DNA from: Gammaproteobacteria bacterium
GTDB taxonomy: Bacteria; Pseudomonadota; Gammaproteobacteria; Pseudomonadales; Litorivicinaceae
Assembly (NCBI GenBank): GCA_010024125.1
Contig: RGHP01000003.1
Coordinates: 1-34,200, forward strand
DNA: 34,200 bases
Reading direction: 5' to 3'
Shown: piece by piece, positions 20,500-30,048 of the stretch
How positions within the stretch are numbered: the stretch's first letter is position 1
Layout: each line of letters starts with the position of its first letter
The notes under the pieces: model-generated
Database searches by the model: none
Told to the model about the DNA's origin: nothing
The model's input: only the letters and a program-made list of their open reading frames with translations
Made by a program: the position numbers and the translations under genes

Positions 20500-21390
20500 C
20501 AACTCGCGGAAAGGACGCTCACCGGCAAGAGCCTCTTGAGCGTCTGTCGCATCCCAACCCGATGCAACCAACAGGCCTGTCCGTAAATCCCAGTTCAATT
20601 CACTTAACAATTGATAGGCGCGCGCCTGATCAAATCCATCAATTTGGCCCGCTAGAATCCGTACCTGACGATCTTTCAGCTTGGCATTGGTTGCCTGCAC
20701 ACAGAGCATCTCATTACCGAGGACACGTCCGAGCGCGGTCATCATCGCTGTCGAAAATGCATTTAACAGTGCTTTCTGCGCTGTTCCTGCGCCCAATCGA
20801 GTCGAGCCGGCGAGCACTTCAGCGCCTGTTTCAGTAACCAAACCGTGTTCTGCAATCTCAATCAATCGACCTGAAGGGTTCGAACTCACCCCAATGGTCA
20901 GAGCGCCACGCTCTTTGGCTGAAGCAATCACCTGGCAGGTGAATGGGGTATTGCCAGAGGCGGCTATACCGATGACCACATCGGATGCTGTGATGCCGCA
21001 TCGGTCGACCTGAGCGGTCGCATCAGCCGCATCATCTTCAGCCCCCTCAACGGATTCAGCGAGTGCCTTGGCATCCCCAGCGATCAAATACGCTAAGCGA
21101 CTCAGTGGCCACCCAAACGTTGGTACCAATTCAACGCCATCCTGAACGCCGATGCGAATCGAGCAGCCAGCACCGGCATAGACTAATCGCCCATCACTCG
21201 CACGAAGCCGGGAAGCGGAAGCCTCCACAGCAGCAGCCAATTGATGTGTAATTTTGCGGACAGCCTCAATCGCGTGAGCCTGCGATGCCAAGAGTCGATC
21301 AAGCTGCTGAGCCACCGGCAGTCGATCAAATTCTCGACCTGCCGGATCGACGATTTCCGTCGGCGGCAACGTTACTTTTTCTTGGCCCAC
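20485..21390 (-). CDS. murQ: N-acetylmuramic acid 6-phosphate etherase
   Basis: MurQ splits MurNAc-6-phosphate into GlcNAc-6-phosphate and D-lactate during recycling of cell-wall sugars. The 301-residue protein has the SIS fold with YAGAGCSIRIGVQD, catalytic-region EGAEDD, IGIAASGNTPF and the GSTRLGAGTAQK segment. Length is normal (E. coli 298). A GTG start overlaps the end of glnS by 19 bp, so translation is probably coupled to glnS. Usual recycling partners anmK, nagK or a PTS gene are absent nearby. The family assignment is firm. Confidence 0.94.
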   Translation of the reverse strand: MGQEKVTLPPTEIVDPAGREFDRLPVAQQLDRLLASQAHAIEAVRKITHQLAAAVEASASRLRASDGRLVYAGAGCSIRIGVQDGVELVPTFGWPLSRLAYLIAGDAKALAESVEGAEDDAADATAQVDRCGITASDVVIGIAASGNTPFTCQVIASAKERGALTIGVSSNPSGRLIEIAEHGLVTETGAEVLAGSTRLGAGTAQKALLNAFSTAMMTALGRVLGNEMLCVQATNAKLKDRQVRILAGQIDGFDQARAYQLLSELNWDLRTGLLVASGWDATDAQEALAGERPFRELLGSS

Positions 21391-23024
21391 GCGTCTTTCA
21401 ACGTCACAGAACGGTTGTAAATCATCTGACCATCGCGGCTGTCAGGGTCTTGTTTGAAAAAACCAACGCGTTCGAACTGGAAATAGGCCTCTGGCATCAG
21501 CTTGCCAAGTGCGGGCTCAACCATTGCTTGACCATGAATCAATGATTCTGGATTGACCACTGATGCAGGATCCTCGTAGTGACCAGGGTCTGGCACCGTG
21601 AATAAGCGATCATACATGCGGACATCAACTTCATTCGCAGACTCTGCATGGACCCAATGAATGGTGCCTTTGACCTTGCGGCCTGACTGATCTTGCCCTG
21701 AACGCGTCTCTGGATCGTATCGCACATGGACTTCCGACACACGACCATCTGCATCCAAAACGACGTCCTCAAAATCGACAATGAATCCATACTTCAAACG
21801 CACGCTGCCACCAGGAACCAGTCGGAAGAATCCCTCAGGTGGATTGAGCTCAAAATCGGACCGATCAATGTACAGCTCACGGCCAAAGTGCATGGTGCGA
21901 GATCCAAGTTCAGGCCGCTTCGGATGCCAAGGCACATCAAGCTCTAAAGGATCCTGATCCCAGTTCGTGACAACCACTTTCAGCGGATCCAGAACAGCCA
22001 TCGCTTTGTGCGCACGACCCTCAAGGTCATCACGAATCGAGCCCTCAAGAATCTGTAACTCAATTGTATTGGGTTTTCGAGTGACGCCAATGCGCTCGCA
22101 GAACAAGCGGATCCCTTCTGGAGAATATCCGCGACGACGCATGCCAGCGATTGTTGGCATCCGCGGATCATCCCAGCCAGAGACATGACCCTCTTGAACC
22201 AATGCGTTCAGCTTCCGCTTACTGGTGACCGTCCCCTCGAGTTCAAGACGACTGAACTCGGTTTGCTTCGGCCGACTTGGTACAGGGAGCTTTTTCAAAA
22301 GCCATTCATACAGTGGTCGGTGGTCTTCAAATTCGAGTGTGCAGAGCGAGTGCGTGATTCCTTCGATCGCATCACTCTGACCATGGGCGTAATCATAGGT
22401 TGGATAGATACACCAGCGATCGCCCGCACGCGGATGCGAAATATGCCGAATGCGATATAACGCTGGATCACGGAGGTTCACGTTTGGTGCAGACATTGAG
22501 ATTTTCGCTCTCAAAATCGCAGAACCCTCAGGTAACTCACCATCCCGCATCTTTAAGAACAGCGCTTCGTTTTCTTCAGGAGAGCGATCACGATACGGAC
22601 TGTCGATACCTGGCTCAGTCAAGGTTCCACGGTTGGCTCGCATTTCTTCCGCTGACTGCTCATCGACATAGGCATCGCCATTACGAATCAGATGTAATGC
22701 CCAATCAAAGAGTTGATCAAAGTAATCCGCCGTATGACAAAGCGCTGACCACTCAAACCCAAGCCAACGCACATCTTCTTCGATTGCATCAATGTATTCT
22801 TGCGATTCTTTTTCAGGGTTTGTGTCATCAAACCGAAGATTACAACGACCACCGAACTCTTCGGCCAAGCCGAAGTTCAGACAAATACTTTTCGCATGAC
22901 CGACATGCAAATACCCATTCGGCTCAGGCGGAAAGCGAGTAACGATCTCTTGAATCTGGCCTTGTTTAATTTGGTCAGCAATCTTCGTCCGAATAAAATT
23001 GGTTGGTTTTTCGCTCACAATCAC
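21372..23024 (-). CDS. glnS: glutaminyl-tRNA synthetase
   Basis: GlnRS charges tRNA-Gln with glutamine. The 550-residue class I synthetase has FPPEPNGYLHVGH (H40-V-G-H43, the HIGH motif), NLRFDDTNP, and the KMSKS-equivalent TSKRKL. The two beta-barrel anticodon-binding domains of the E. coli enzyme occupy the C-terminal 200 residues. The start is GTG. One GTG at 23024 overlaps the upstream stop (GTGA); a second at 23018 gives MSEKPTNF, closer to the usual N-terminus. I keep the first because of the overlap, but either is possible. Confidence 0.96.
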   Translation of the reverse strand: MIVSEKPTNFIRTKIADQIKQGQIQEIVTRFPPEPNGYLHVGHAKSICLNFGLAEEFGGRCNLRFDDTNPEKESQEYIDAIEEDVRWLGFEWSALCHTADYFDQLFDWALHLIRNGDAYVDEQSAEEMRANRGTLTEPGIDSPYRDRSPEENEALFLKMRDGELPEGSAILRAKISMSAPNVNLRDPALYRIRHISHPRAGDRWCIYPTYDYAHGQSDAIEGITHSLCTLEFEDHRPLYEWLLKKLPVPSRPKQTEFSRLELEGTVTSKRKLNALVQEGHVSGWDDPRMPTIAGMRRRGYSPEGIRLFCERIGVTRKPNTIELQILEGSIRDDLEGRAHKAMAVLDPLKVVVTNWDQDPLELDVPWHPKRPELGSRTMHFGRELYIDRSDFELNPPEGFFRLVPGGSVRLKYGFIVDFEDVVLDADGRVSEVHVRYDPETRSGQDQSGRKVKGTIHWVHAESANEVDVRMYDRLFTVPDPGHYEDPASVVNPESLIHGQAMVEPALGKLMPEAYFQFERVGFFKQDPDSRDGQMIYNRSVTLKDAWAKKK

Positions 23025-23884
23025 ACCATCAATAACGCAGCGAGTTGTTTCCGACCCGCACGTGCTCGCGGATCATCATTGCCCAACCGATCGAAAATCT
23101 GAATCAACAACAATCGCGCAGCGTCTTCATTGTATTGGCGATCTGTCCGGACAACCGTCAACAATTGATCAATGGCCGCCTCAACATCGTCAGAAACCAT
23201 CAAGTGTGCCGCCAAGAAATAACGGGCTTCACTGTCTTTCTCATTGGAGGCCACACGTGACTCACAGGTTGCTCGATCAGGCGCACCGGCAAGCAGATCC
23301 TGAAACGCCTTACCAGCAAGGATCGACTTCGCGCGTGGATCCATTTTCTGGGCATCAGGCAGTCGTTCAACGATCGCCTCAGCACTCTCTAAATCACCTT
23401 TTTTCAGTAGCGCCTGCGCCATGTCGAGATAGACATCATAATTTTCAGGGTCATCAGCTGTAATCAGCTGATACAGAGCAATCGCTTCATCATATTGACC
23501 CAATTCGACCAGTTCAGCCGCGCGCTCAAGTGGTGAGGCTTCAACCCGCTCAACATGCTTATCAAGCATGGCGCGAATCTCACCCTCTGGAAGTGCGCCC
23601 ATAAAATGATCAGCAGGCTGGCCATTTTTAAAAAGCACCACTGTTGGCAAGGAACGCACACCCATTCCTGCGACGAGCATTTGCTCGGCATCTGAATCAA
23701 CTTTGGCTAAAATAAATGCACCAGCATATTCATCAGCGAGCCGCTCGAGGATCGGGCCTAAGCTTTTACAAGGGCCGCACCACTCAGCATAAAAATCGAC
23801 TAAAACAGGGGTTTCCTGTGATTTTTGTAAAACATCTGTCTCAAATGTTTCAGATGTGACTTGGATTGAATAAGCGTTGGACAT
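23021..23884 (-). CDS. thioredoxin-TPR co-chaperone, CnoX/YbbN-like
   Basis: This 287-residue protein joins an N-terminal thioredoxin domain (about 5-110) to a C-terminal TPR region (about 120-285), the layout of YbbN/CnoX. CnoX protects proteins from oxidation and hands substrates to GroEL and DnaK. The active-site sequence is W-C36-G-P-C39-K, so unlike E. coli CnoX, which lacks the first cysteine, this one should have classical thioredoxin redox activity. The cis-proline loop SLPTVVLFKNG is present. It is the first gene of the unit leading to glnS and murQ and diverges from sufE across about 70 bp. Confidence 0.9.
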   Translation of the reverse strand: MSNAYSIQVTSETFETDVLQKSQETPVLVDFYAEWCGPCKSLGPILERLADEYAGAFILAKVDSDAEQMLVAGMGVRSLPTVVLFKNGQPADHFMGALPEGEIRAMLDKHVERVEASPLERAAELVELGQYDEAIALYQLITADDPENYDVYLDMAQALLKKGDLESAEAIVERLPDAQKMDPRAKSILAGKAFQDLLAGAPDRATCESRVASNEKDSEARYFLAAHLMVSDDVEAAIDQLLTVVRTDRQYNEDAARLLLIQIFDRLGNDDPRARAGRKQLAALLMV

Positions 23885-23954
23885 AACAACCTGTCAGTTT
23901 CGTAAATTTGCGACGGAGTATACCCTGTCGTGACCTTCTGAAGTGAGACCGCAC

Positions 23955-24377
23955 ATGCAATTGAGTGACAGACAGCAAGAAATCATCGACGAGTTTCAGT
24001 TTTTTGATTCCTGGATGGACAAATATCAATACCTGATCGACCTCGGCAGGGAATTAGAGCCCCTTGAAGAATCAGAAAAATGTGAGAACAACCTAGTCAG
24101 AGGATGCCAATCACAAGTCTGGATGGTCGTTGACGGCGATGCCGATCACGTCTCTGTTCGTGCGAATTCAGATGCTGCGATTGTGTCTGGATTGATTGCG
24201 CTTGTGGTTCGACTGTATTCCGACGCATCAGCTGAAGACATCATTAAGACCGAGCCTGAGTTCGTCGAAGCAATTGGTTTATCTCAACATTTATCGCCAA
24301 CGCGAGCGAACGGACTCGCCTCCATGCTGCAGCGATTAAAAGCGGAAGCAGCCCAATTGGTCGCCAAATCATCGTAA
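23955..24377 (+). CDS. sufE: cysteine desulfurase activator SufE
   Basis: SufE accepts persulfide sulfur from SufS and passes it to the SufBCD scaffold. Starting at the ATG at 23955 gives 140 residues with the active cysteine at C51 in RGCQSQVW, the same position as in E. coli SufE. This is why I prefer that start over the GTG at 23943. The sequence also shows KYQYLIDLGRELEPL and the SPTRANGLASM region typical of the family. It sits ahead of the regulator rather than in the middle of the operon. Its stop is only 5 bp before the -35 of the next promoter, so it probably has its own promoter in the gap shared with the thioredoxin gene. Confidence 0.94.
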   Translation: MQLSDRQQEIIDEFQFFDSWMDKYQYLIDLGRELEPLEESEKCENNLVRGCQSQVWMVVDGDADHVSVRANSDAAIVSGLIALVVRLYSDASAEDIIKTEPEFVEAIGLSQHLSPTRANGLASMLQRLKAEAAQLVAKSS

Positions 24378-24381
24378 ACTC

Positions 24382-24412
24382 TTGATATAGGACTTATTCG
24401 GTCCTATATAAT
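24382..24412 (+). promoter_or_regulatory. SUF operon promoter with Rrf2-type operator
   Basis: A -35 TTGATA (24382-24387) is followed by TATATA at 17 bp spacing (24405-24410), or TATAAT at 19 bp (24407-24412). Between and overlapping them lies a perfect 9-bp inverted repeat with a 7-bp spacer: ATATAGGAC (24385-24393) and GTCCTATAT (24401-24409). The 25-bp frame ATA-N3-GACT-N5-GGTC-N3-TAT resembles the type 1 site bound by [2Fe-2S]-IscR. Its place between the -35 and -10 suggests repression of the operon by the Rrf2 protein it encodes first. Confidence 0.85.
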
Positions 24413-24442
24413 GCGCACCCGGAAGAAATTTGTGGTGCGCCG

Positions 24443-24895
24443 ATGGTACGACTATCAAAACTCACTGATTATGCATCCGTCATCTTAGCTCAGATGGCCA
24501 AGCATCCAGACGTTTTGTGGTCGGCGGGACAGTTATCTGAGGAATCCTCTGTTCCCAAACCAACTTGCATCAAACTACTAAAGCTTTTGGTGAAAGGAGG
24601 CGTATTGAACTCGACCCAGGGCGCTCGAGGCGGCTACAGCTTGGCCAAAGCTCCATCACAAATTCCGGTGAAAACGATTATCGAAGCCATTGAAGGACCA
24701 ATGGCTATAACTGAGTGCGGAACAGACGAGACGCTGTGCCGGCTCACCGACCACTGCTCAGTGATGTCGCGGTGGCGGGAATTAGGTGATCAGGTCGACC
24801 ACATTCTGACAAAAACAACGTTAGAGGATCTGATTAGCCCACATACGCTCTATGCGCGATCCGATCGTCGCATTGAGACTTTGGAGGTGTATTGA
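24443..24895 (+). CDS. Rrf2-family SUF operon regulator (IscR/SufR-like)
   Basis: This 150-residue Rrf2 transcription factor begins [19 protein letters not shown] and has a winged helix-turn-helix (about 1-70, with [11 protein letters not shown] as the wing). A cluster-binding loop has C92, C99 and C105, nearly identical in spacing to IscR (92, 98, 104). It belongs to the SUF-specific regulator group. The likely role is repression of sufBCDS when Fe-S clusters are plentiful, and de-repression when they are lost. A 25-bp palindromic operator lies just upstream. The leader has no good Shine-Dalgarno near the ATG, which may keep regulator levels low. Its stop overlaps the sufB start by one base. 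Confidence 0.92.
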   Translation: MVRLSKLTDYASVILAQMAKHPDVLWSAGQLSEESSVPKPTCIKLLKLLVKGGVLNSTQGARGGYSLAKAPSQIPVKTIIEAIEGPMAITECGTDETLCRLTDHCSVMSRWRELGDQVDHILTKTTLEDLISPHTLYARSDRRIETLEVY

Positions 24896-26337
24896 TGAGT
24901 CAACAAGAGATCGATCAACTAGTCGACCAGGACTATAAATATGGATTCGTAACCGATATCGAATCCGATACGCTACCACCTGGCTTGAATGAGGATGTCA
25001 TTCGTGAAATCTCAACTCGAAAGGGTGAGCCTGAGTGGCTATTGGAATGGCGCTTAGAGGCCTACGCCAAGTGGCTTCAAATGACGCCACCTGAATGGGC
25101 GCATCTTGAATACCCACCGATCGATTTCCAGTCCATTAGCTATTTTTCTGCACCTAAAAAGCAAGGTGACGGTCCGAAGAGTCTTGATGAAGTCGATCCT
25201 GCCTTGATTGAGACGTACAACAAACTCGGCATTCCACTTGAAGAGCAAAAAATGCTCGCAGGCGTCGCCGTTGATGCAGTGTTTGATTCAGTCAGCGTTG
25301 TGACAACGTTTAAAGAAAAGTTGCATGAAGCGGGTGTCGTCTTTTGCCCCTTGTCAGAAGCAGTGCACTCACATCCTGAGCTCGTTAAAAAATTCTTGGG
25401 CTCAGTTGTTCCTCAAAATGATAACTACTACGCAGCCTTGAATTCAGCGGTCTTCTCAGATGGCTCTTTTGTGTACATCCCGAAAGGCGTCCGCTGCCCG
25501 ATGGAGCTCTCAACATATTTCCGGATCAATCAGCAAAATACAGGGCAATTCGAGCGCACGCTGATAGTTGCCGAAGAAGGATCATACGTTTCGTATCTCG
25601 AAGGATGTACGGCGCCACAGCGTGATGAAAACCAGTTGCATGCAGCTGTGGTTGAACTCGTCGCCGAAACCGATGCCGAAATTAAATATTCAACCGTCCA
25701 GAACTGGTTCGCTGGTGATGATGAAGGTAAAGGCGGTATTTACAATTTCGTCACCAAACGCGGCGAATGTCGTGGTGATCGCGCGAAAATCAGCTGGACC
25801 CAGCTCGAAACCGGGTCAGCGATTACTTGGAAATACCCAAGCTGTGTTTTGAAAGGTGCAGATTCTGTTGGTGAGTTCTACTCAGTCGCAGTCGCAGGTA
25901 AGAAGCAACAAGCTGATACTGGCACCAAGATGATTCACATCGGGCCAAGAACACGCTCAACGATCATCTCAAAAGGTATCTCAACAGCGCGTGGCCAGAA
26001 TGCGTATCGTGGACTGGTGAAGGTCTTACCTGGCGCTGTCGATGCGCGCAATTTCACACAATGCGACTCACTTTTGATCGGTGATCAGTGCGGCGCACAT
26101 ACGTTCCCATATGTTGAAGCCGAAGAGCCGAGCGCTCAGCTTGAACATGAAGCAACCACCTCAAAGGTCAGTGATGATCAACTGTTCTATTTAAGAACTC
26201 GCGGCATGAGTGAAGAGGATGCACTCAACATGGTGGTCAATGGCTTCTGCAAGGAAGTCTTCCAGAAACTTCCAATGGAGTTCGCAGTCGAAGCCGAAGC
26301 GCTCCTTGGTATCACACTTGAAGGAGCAGTGGGCTAA
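24895..26337 (+). CDS. sufB: Fe-S cluster scaffold protein SufB
   Basis: SufB is the main scaffold subunit of the SufBC2D complex, where Fe-S clusters are built. The ATG at 24895, after TTGGAGG, gives 480 residues; a TTG one codon earlier is unlikely. Characteristic segments are [30 protein letters not shown], and near the C-terminus [20 protein letters not shown] in overlapping form, which includes the conserved Cys and His region near the SufB-SufD interface. Length matches E. coli SufB (495). It overlaps sufC by TAATG. Confidence 0.97.
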   Translation: MSQQEIDQLVDQDYKYGFVTDIESDTLPPGLNEDVIREISTRKGEPEWLLEWRLEAYAKWLQMTPPEWAHLEYPPIDFQSISYFSAPKKQGDGPKSLDEVDPALIETYNKLGIPLEEQKMLAGVAVDAVFDSVSVVTTFKEKLHEAGVVFCPLSEAVHSHPELVKKFLGSVVPQNDNYYAALNSAVFSDGSFVYIPKGVRCPMELSTYFRINQQNTGQFERTLIVAEEGSYVSYLEGCTAPQRDENQLHAAVVELVAETDAEIKYSTVQNWFAGDDEGKGGIYNFVTKRGECRGDRAKISWTQLETGSAITWKYPSCVLKGADSVGEFYSVAVAGKKQQADTGTKMIHIGPRTRSTIISKGISTARGQNAYRGLVKVLPGAVDARNFTQCDSLLIGDQCGAHTFPYVEAEEPSAQLEHEATTSKVSDDQLFYLRTRGMSEEDALNMVVNGFCKEVFQKLPMEFAVEAEALLGITLEGAVG

Positions 26338-27080
26338 TGCTGTCTATTCGAAACTTACACGCACGGGTTGGTGATAAGCCCATCCTCAAAGGCATCAATC
26401 TTGAGATCAATGCAGGGGAAGTGCACGCAATCATGGGTCCGAACGGGTCTGGGAAAAGCACGCTATCCTCAGTACTTGCTGGCCGCGATGATTACGAAGT
26501 CACCGATGGTGAAGTGATCTATATGGGTCAAAACTTACTCGATTTAGAGCCCGAAGAGCGCGCTTGGGCAGGTGTGTTTCTCTCATTCCAGTATCCTGTC
26601 GAGATTCCGGGCGTCAAAAATATTTATTTGTTGAAGGCAGCCCTAAATGCGGTTCGCGAACATCGTGGATTGCCTGAATTAAAAGCAGGCGAGTTTTTAA
26701 AGCTGGTTCGCGAAAAGCTCAAAGTCATGCAAATGGATGAAGCGTTCTTGCACCGTAACGTCAACGAAGGCTTCTCAGGCGGCGAGAAAAAACGCAACGA
26801 AATTCTGCAGATGCAACTACTCGAACCAACACTTGCGCTACTCGATGAAACCGACTCTGGCCTCGATGTGGACGCACTTCGCGTCGTTGGTGAAGGGATC
26901 AACCGAATGCGCGCACCGGATCGTAGCGTATTGCTTGTCACACACTATCAGCGCCTTCTCGACATCGTAAAACCTGACTTTGTCCACGTCTTGGCACATG
27001 GCGAAATCAAATTATCAGGTGACCACACACTTGCTGAGAAGCTTGAGCGCGAAGGTTACGAAGGGATCGAAGCAGCATGA
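26337..27080 (+). CDS. sufC: Fe-S assembly ATPase SufC
   Basis: SufC is an ABC-type ATPase that drives conformational change in SufBC2D. The 247 residues include the Walker A loop G34-P-N-G-S-G-K-S-T, the SufC-specific signature FSGGEKKRNEI, and Walker B ALLDETDSGLD, followed by a switch histidine in LLVTHYQRL. SufC is soluble and has no transporter partner. The ATG overlaps the sufB stop, and its own stop overlaps sufD by 4 bp. Confidence 0.97.
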   Translation: MLSIRNLHARVGDKPILKGINLEINAGEVHAIMGPNGSGKSTLSSVLAGRDDYEVTDGEVIYMGQNLLDLEPEERAWAGVFLSFQYPVEIPGVKNIYLLKAALNAVREHRGLPELKAGEFLKLVREKLKVMQMDEAFLHRNVNEGFSGGEKKRNEILQMQLLEPTLALLDETDSGLDVDALRVVGEGINRMRAPDRSVLLVTHYQRLLDIVKPDFVHVLAHGEIKLSGDHTLAEKLEREGYEGIEAA

Positions 27081-28273
27081 GCGGATTCAGTGAGTGGTTA
27101 GCTGACGTCAAGGACGTCCATGCGCCGGAGGCGCTAGCGGTTGGCTTACCCACAAAACGCGTCGAGTCATGGAAGTACGTCCCCACTCGAGGTCTTGCTC
27201 GCACCACGTGGCAACCAGCAAGTCCGAAGACTACCGAGCAATTCGCTGTCACCGGCGGTCAGTTTGTGAACGTCCCCGCAATTGATGGATTAACCGTATC
27301 TGACGATGCGCTGACAGACTCTGAGAAGAAACGCTTAGACGACATCAGTCAGGCACACGGATTTGGACTCACCCAGGCGGCTCTTCAGAACAGCCAATTG
27401 GTTCTGACTGTTCGAAAAACTACATCAGTTGTTTTGAATCTGCATCACCTTGCCAATCAAGCGAGTGCAGCTGGCTTTGCGACACTCATCATCCGTGTCG
27501 AAGCGGGAGCTCAACTTTCCCTTGTAGAACAATTCGAGTCAACAGATGCCGACACAGCAAACCTCAGCTCGCTGCGTTGCCTGATGACGCTCGCGCGTGA
27601 CGCATCGGTGACTCATGTACGCTTCCAGGCAGCCAATACGGCAGCACATGTGTTTTCCAACCTCGATGTTGAGTGCGGTGAAAATGCATCGTACCGACTG
27701 CAGACAATCGAATTCGGATCAAAGCTAGCGCGTAATGATATTTACATTGCGTTAGCTGGTCGTGAGGCTTCCGCCTCTGTGAACGGGCTCGCGATCACAA
27801 ACGGGTCGCAATACCACGATACCCACCTCGCAATTGACCACGTTGTTGGAGAAACCAACAGTGAGATGACCTTCCGGAATATGGTCGATGGTAAAGGTGA
27901 AGCAACGTTCAATGGCCGTGTATTGATCCGTAAAGATTCGCAGCGGTCAGCAACAGAACAATCGATTGCGAACCTTCTGTTATCCGAGTCTGCACGGGTC
28001 AATCCAAAACCGGAACTCGAGATTTATGCTGACGACGTCACCGCCTCACACGGGTGTACAGTTGGTAGTCTGAATAAAACCGAATTGTTCTATCTGAAAA
28101 GTCGAGGACTCTCAGAAGCGGACGCTCGCGCATTTTTGCAATATGCCTTCGCTGAAAAAATCGTCGAGGAAATTGAGCATCCAGACATCCGTGAGTTGGT
28201 TGAGACCCAACTATTGGGTGAGTTGAAACACGGCGAACTGATTGCCGAGCTCAAGGAATCGGTTGATGTTTGA
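27077..28273 (+). CDS. sufD: Fe-S cluster assembly protein SufD
   Basis: SufD is the SufB paralogue in the SufBC2D scaffold and is needed for iron entry. The 398-residue protein starts with an ATGA overlap to sufC. It shows the WKYVPTR segment near the N-terminus and a beta-helix core. The C-terminal family region includes ASHGCTVGSLNKTELFYLKSRG (in overlapping form), RGLSEADARAFLQYAFA and the conserved histidine in ASHG. Length is close to E. coli SufD (423). Confidence 0.95.
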   Translation: MSGFSEWLADVKDVHAPEALAVGLPTKRVESWKYVPTRGLARTTWQPASPKTTEQFAVTGGQFVNVPAIDGLTVSDDALTDSEKKRLDDISQAHGFGLTQAALQNSQLVLTVRKTTSVVLNLHHLANQASAAGFATLIIRVEAGAQLSLVEQFESTDADTANLSSLRCLMTLARDASVTHVRFQAANTAAHVFSNLDVECGENASYRLQTIEFGSKLARNDIYIALAGREASASVNGLAITNGSQYHDTHLAIDHVVGETNSEMTFRNMVDGKGEATFNGRVLIRKDSQRSATEQSIANLLLSESARVNPKPELEIYADDVTASHGCTVGSLNKTELFYLKSRGLSEADARAFLQYAFAEKIVEEIEHPDIRELVETQLLGELKHGELIAELKESVDV

Positions 28274-29486
28274 TCTGGCACGTGTTCGCAGTGACTTCCC
28301 CATTTTGTCACGTGAAGTCCACGGACAACCGTTGGTGTATTTGGACAATGCCGCCACATCACAAAAGCCAACCCAGGTCATCGAATCGATTAGTGATTAC
28401 TACGATCGATACAACTCCAACGTTCATCGCGGAGTTCACACGTTAAGCGGTGAAGCCACCGATGCCTATGAAGGTGCTCGCGCCCGTATCGGACAATGGT
28501 TCGGTATCGATGACACAGGTGAAGTCATTCTGCTCCGCGGAGCGACTGAAGCACTGAACCTCGTCGCCAACACCCTCTCAACTCGGTTGAAGTCGGGTGA
28601 TGTGGTGCTGGTTGGTGAGACAGAGCATCACGCAAATATCGTCCCTTGGCAGCAACTTGAGTCGCGGATCGGGATTCAAGTGATTCCGATTCCGGTGGAT
28701 GTGACCGGTGCGTTGTGTCTGAAATCCGCACAATCACTCTGCCGGGAACACGCTGTCAAAGTCATCGCTGTGGGGCATGTGTCCAACGCGATTGGTGCGC
28801 TCAATGATGTCAAAGGCTTCATTGAGCTCGCCAAAGAAAACGATGCGTTCTCTGTCATTGATGGAGCTCAGGCTGCACCCCACATGCGAGTCAACGTCAA
28901 AGATCTTGGAGCCGACTTCTATGCAGTCAGCGCACATAAGTGCTGCGGTCCGACTGGGATTGGCGTTCTTCTTGGACGACGCGAATTACTTGAGGCACTC
29001 CCACCATGGCAAGGCGGTGGCGATATGATTGATCGCGTGAGCTTTAGCGGAACCACCTACAACGAGCTGCCATGGAAGTTCGAAGCGGGCACACCAAACA
29101 TTGCCGACACAATTGGCTTTGCTACAGCGCTCGATTACCTCGAATCAATCGATTTTGACGGCGCTGTTGCCCATGAACATCGCGTCCATCAACACCTCAC
29201 AGAGGCCATGCTCAGTCGTGACAAAGTGGATGTGTTAGGTCATCCAGCGCATTGGGTGAGCGTCTGTTCCTTTAATGTCAAAGGCGCACATCCAACAGAT
29301 GTCGGAACTCTCCTAGACCAACTCGGTATTGCTGTGCGAACCGGTCATCACTGCGCGATGCCGACAATGGAGCACTTCGGACTACCGGGTACTGCACGCG
29401 CCTCAATTGCGTTCTACAACACGATTGATGAAGTGGATCGCTTCTTAGAAGCGCTCGATCGCGTCATTGGGATGCTGACAGACTGA
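28266..29486 (+). CDS. sufS: cysteine desulfurase SufS
   Basis: SufS removes sulfur from cysteine to form alanine and an enzyme persulfide, feeding SufE. The ATG at 28266, preceded by AAGGAA and overlapping the sufD stop by 8 bp, gives 406 residues, equal to E. coli SufS. An upstream frame extension of 8 residues is not needed. The PLP lysine is K225 in SAHKCCGPTG, and the active cysteine is C363 in RTGHHCAMP. An extra Cys pair sits directly after the PLP lysine (C226, C227). Its partner SufE lies upstream of the regulator. Confidence 0.96.
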   Translation: MFDLARVRSDFPILSREVHGQPLVYLDNAATSQKPTQVIESISDYYDRYNSNVHRGVHTLSGEATDAYEGARARIGQWFGIDDTGEVILLRGATEALNLVANTLSTRLKSGDVVLVGETEHHANIVPWQQLESRIGIQVIPIPVDVTGALCLKSAQSLCREHAVKVIAVGHVSNAIGALNDVKGFIELAKENDAFSVIDGAQAAPHMRVNVKDLGADFYAVSAHKCCGPTGIGVLLGRRELLEALPPWQGGGDMIDRVSFSGTTYNELPWKFEAGTPNIADTIGFATALDYLESIDFDGAVAHEHRVHQHLTEAMLSRDKVDVLGHPAHWVSVCSFNVKGAHPTDVGTLLDQLGIAVRTGHHCAMPTMEHFGLPGTARASIAFYNTIDEVDRFLEALDRVIGMLTD

Positions 29487-30040
29487 TGATTCCCTTTGCC
29501 GAACTCGACAAAGGCTCAGAACTCACCGTTCTCGAGAACGTCACGGGGAAGCAAGTCCCTCAAGGCATTCCGTTAACGCTCGGTATCGGAGAAACAGTCA
29601 CGGTCACGCAGGCACTGGGTGACACCTTGACCCTCGATATCGGTAGTCGTCTAGTACGGATTGAAACCAACGATCTCGCTAAGCTCGGCGTTGCGGCCCC
29701 TGAACAAACCGATACCGAAGGTGCACTTTCCCTGGAAGATCAAGTTTGGGATGTACTCAAGCAAAGCTATGATCCAGAAATTCCCGTAAACATCGTGGAA
29801 CTGGGTTTAATCTACGACTTGAGGATCTCCACGCTGATCGATGGACGCACACATGTGCGCGTGGATATGACCTTAACGGCACCAGGCTGCGGCATGGGAC
29901 CCATTATGGCTCGGGATATCAAAGAGAAAATTGAAGCGCTCTCTGGAGTGGATCAAGCAGACATCCAAATGGTGTTCGATCCGCCTTGGGACGCAAGTAG
30001 AATGACTGAGGAAGCTCGCCTAGAAGCGGGTTTATTCTAG
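29486..30040 (+). CDS. sufT: Fe-S maturation factor SufT
   Basis: SufT is a DUF59/MIP18-domain protein that helps mature Fe-S proteins, especially under high demand. The 184 residues contain an N-terminal SufT-specific beta-rich part (about 1-75). The DUF59 domain (about 82-175) follows, with DPEIPVNIVELGLIYDL and LTAPGCGMGP, where the cysteine is the conserved MIP18 residue. The start overlaps the sufS stop (TGATG). Its place after sufBCDS is typical of many non-enteric proteobacteria. Confidence 0.93.
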   Translation: MIPFAELDKGSELTVLENVTGKQVPQGIPLTLGIGETVTVTQALGDTLTLDIGSRLVRIETNDLAKLGVAAPEQTDTEGALSLEDQVWDVLKQSYDPEIPVNIVELGLIYDLRISTLIDGRTHVRVDMTLTAPGCGMGPIMARDIKEKIEALSGVDQADIQMVFDPPWDASRMTEEARLEAGLF

Positions 30041-30048
30041 GAGACGTT

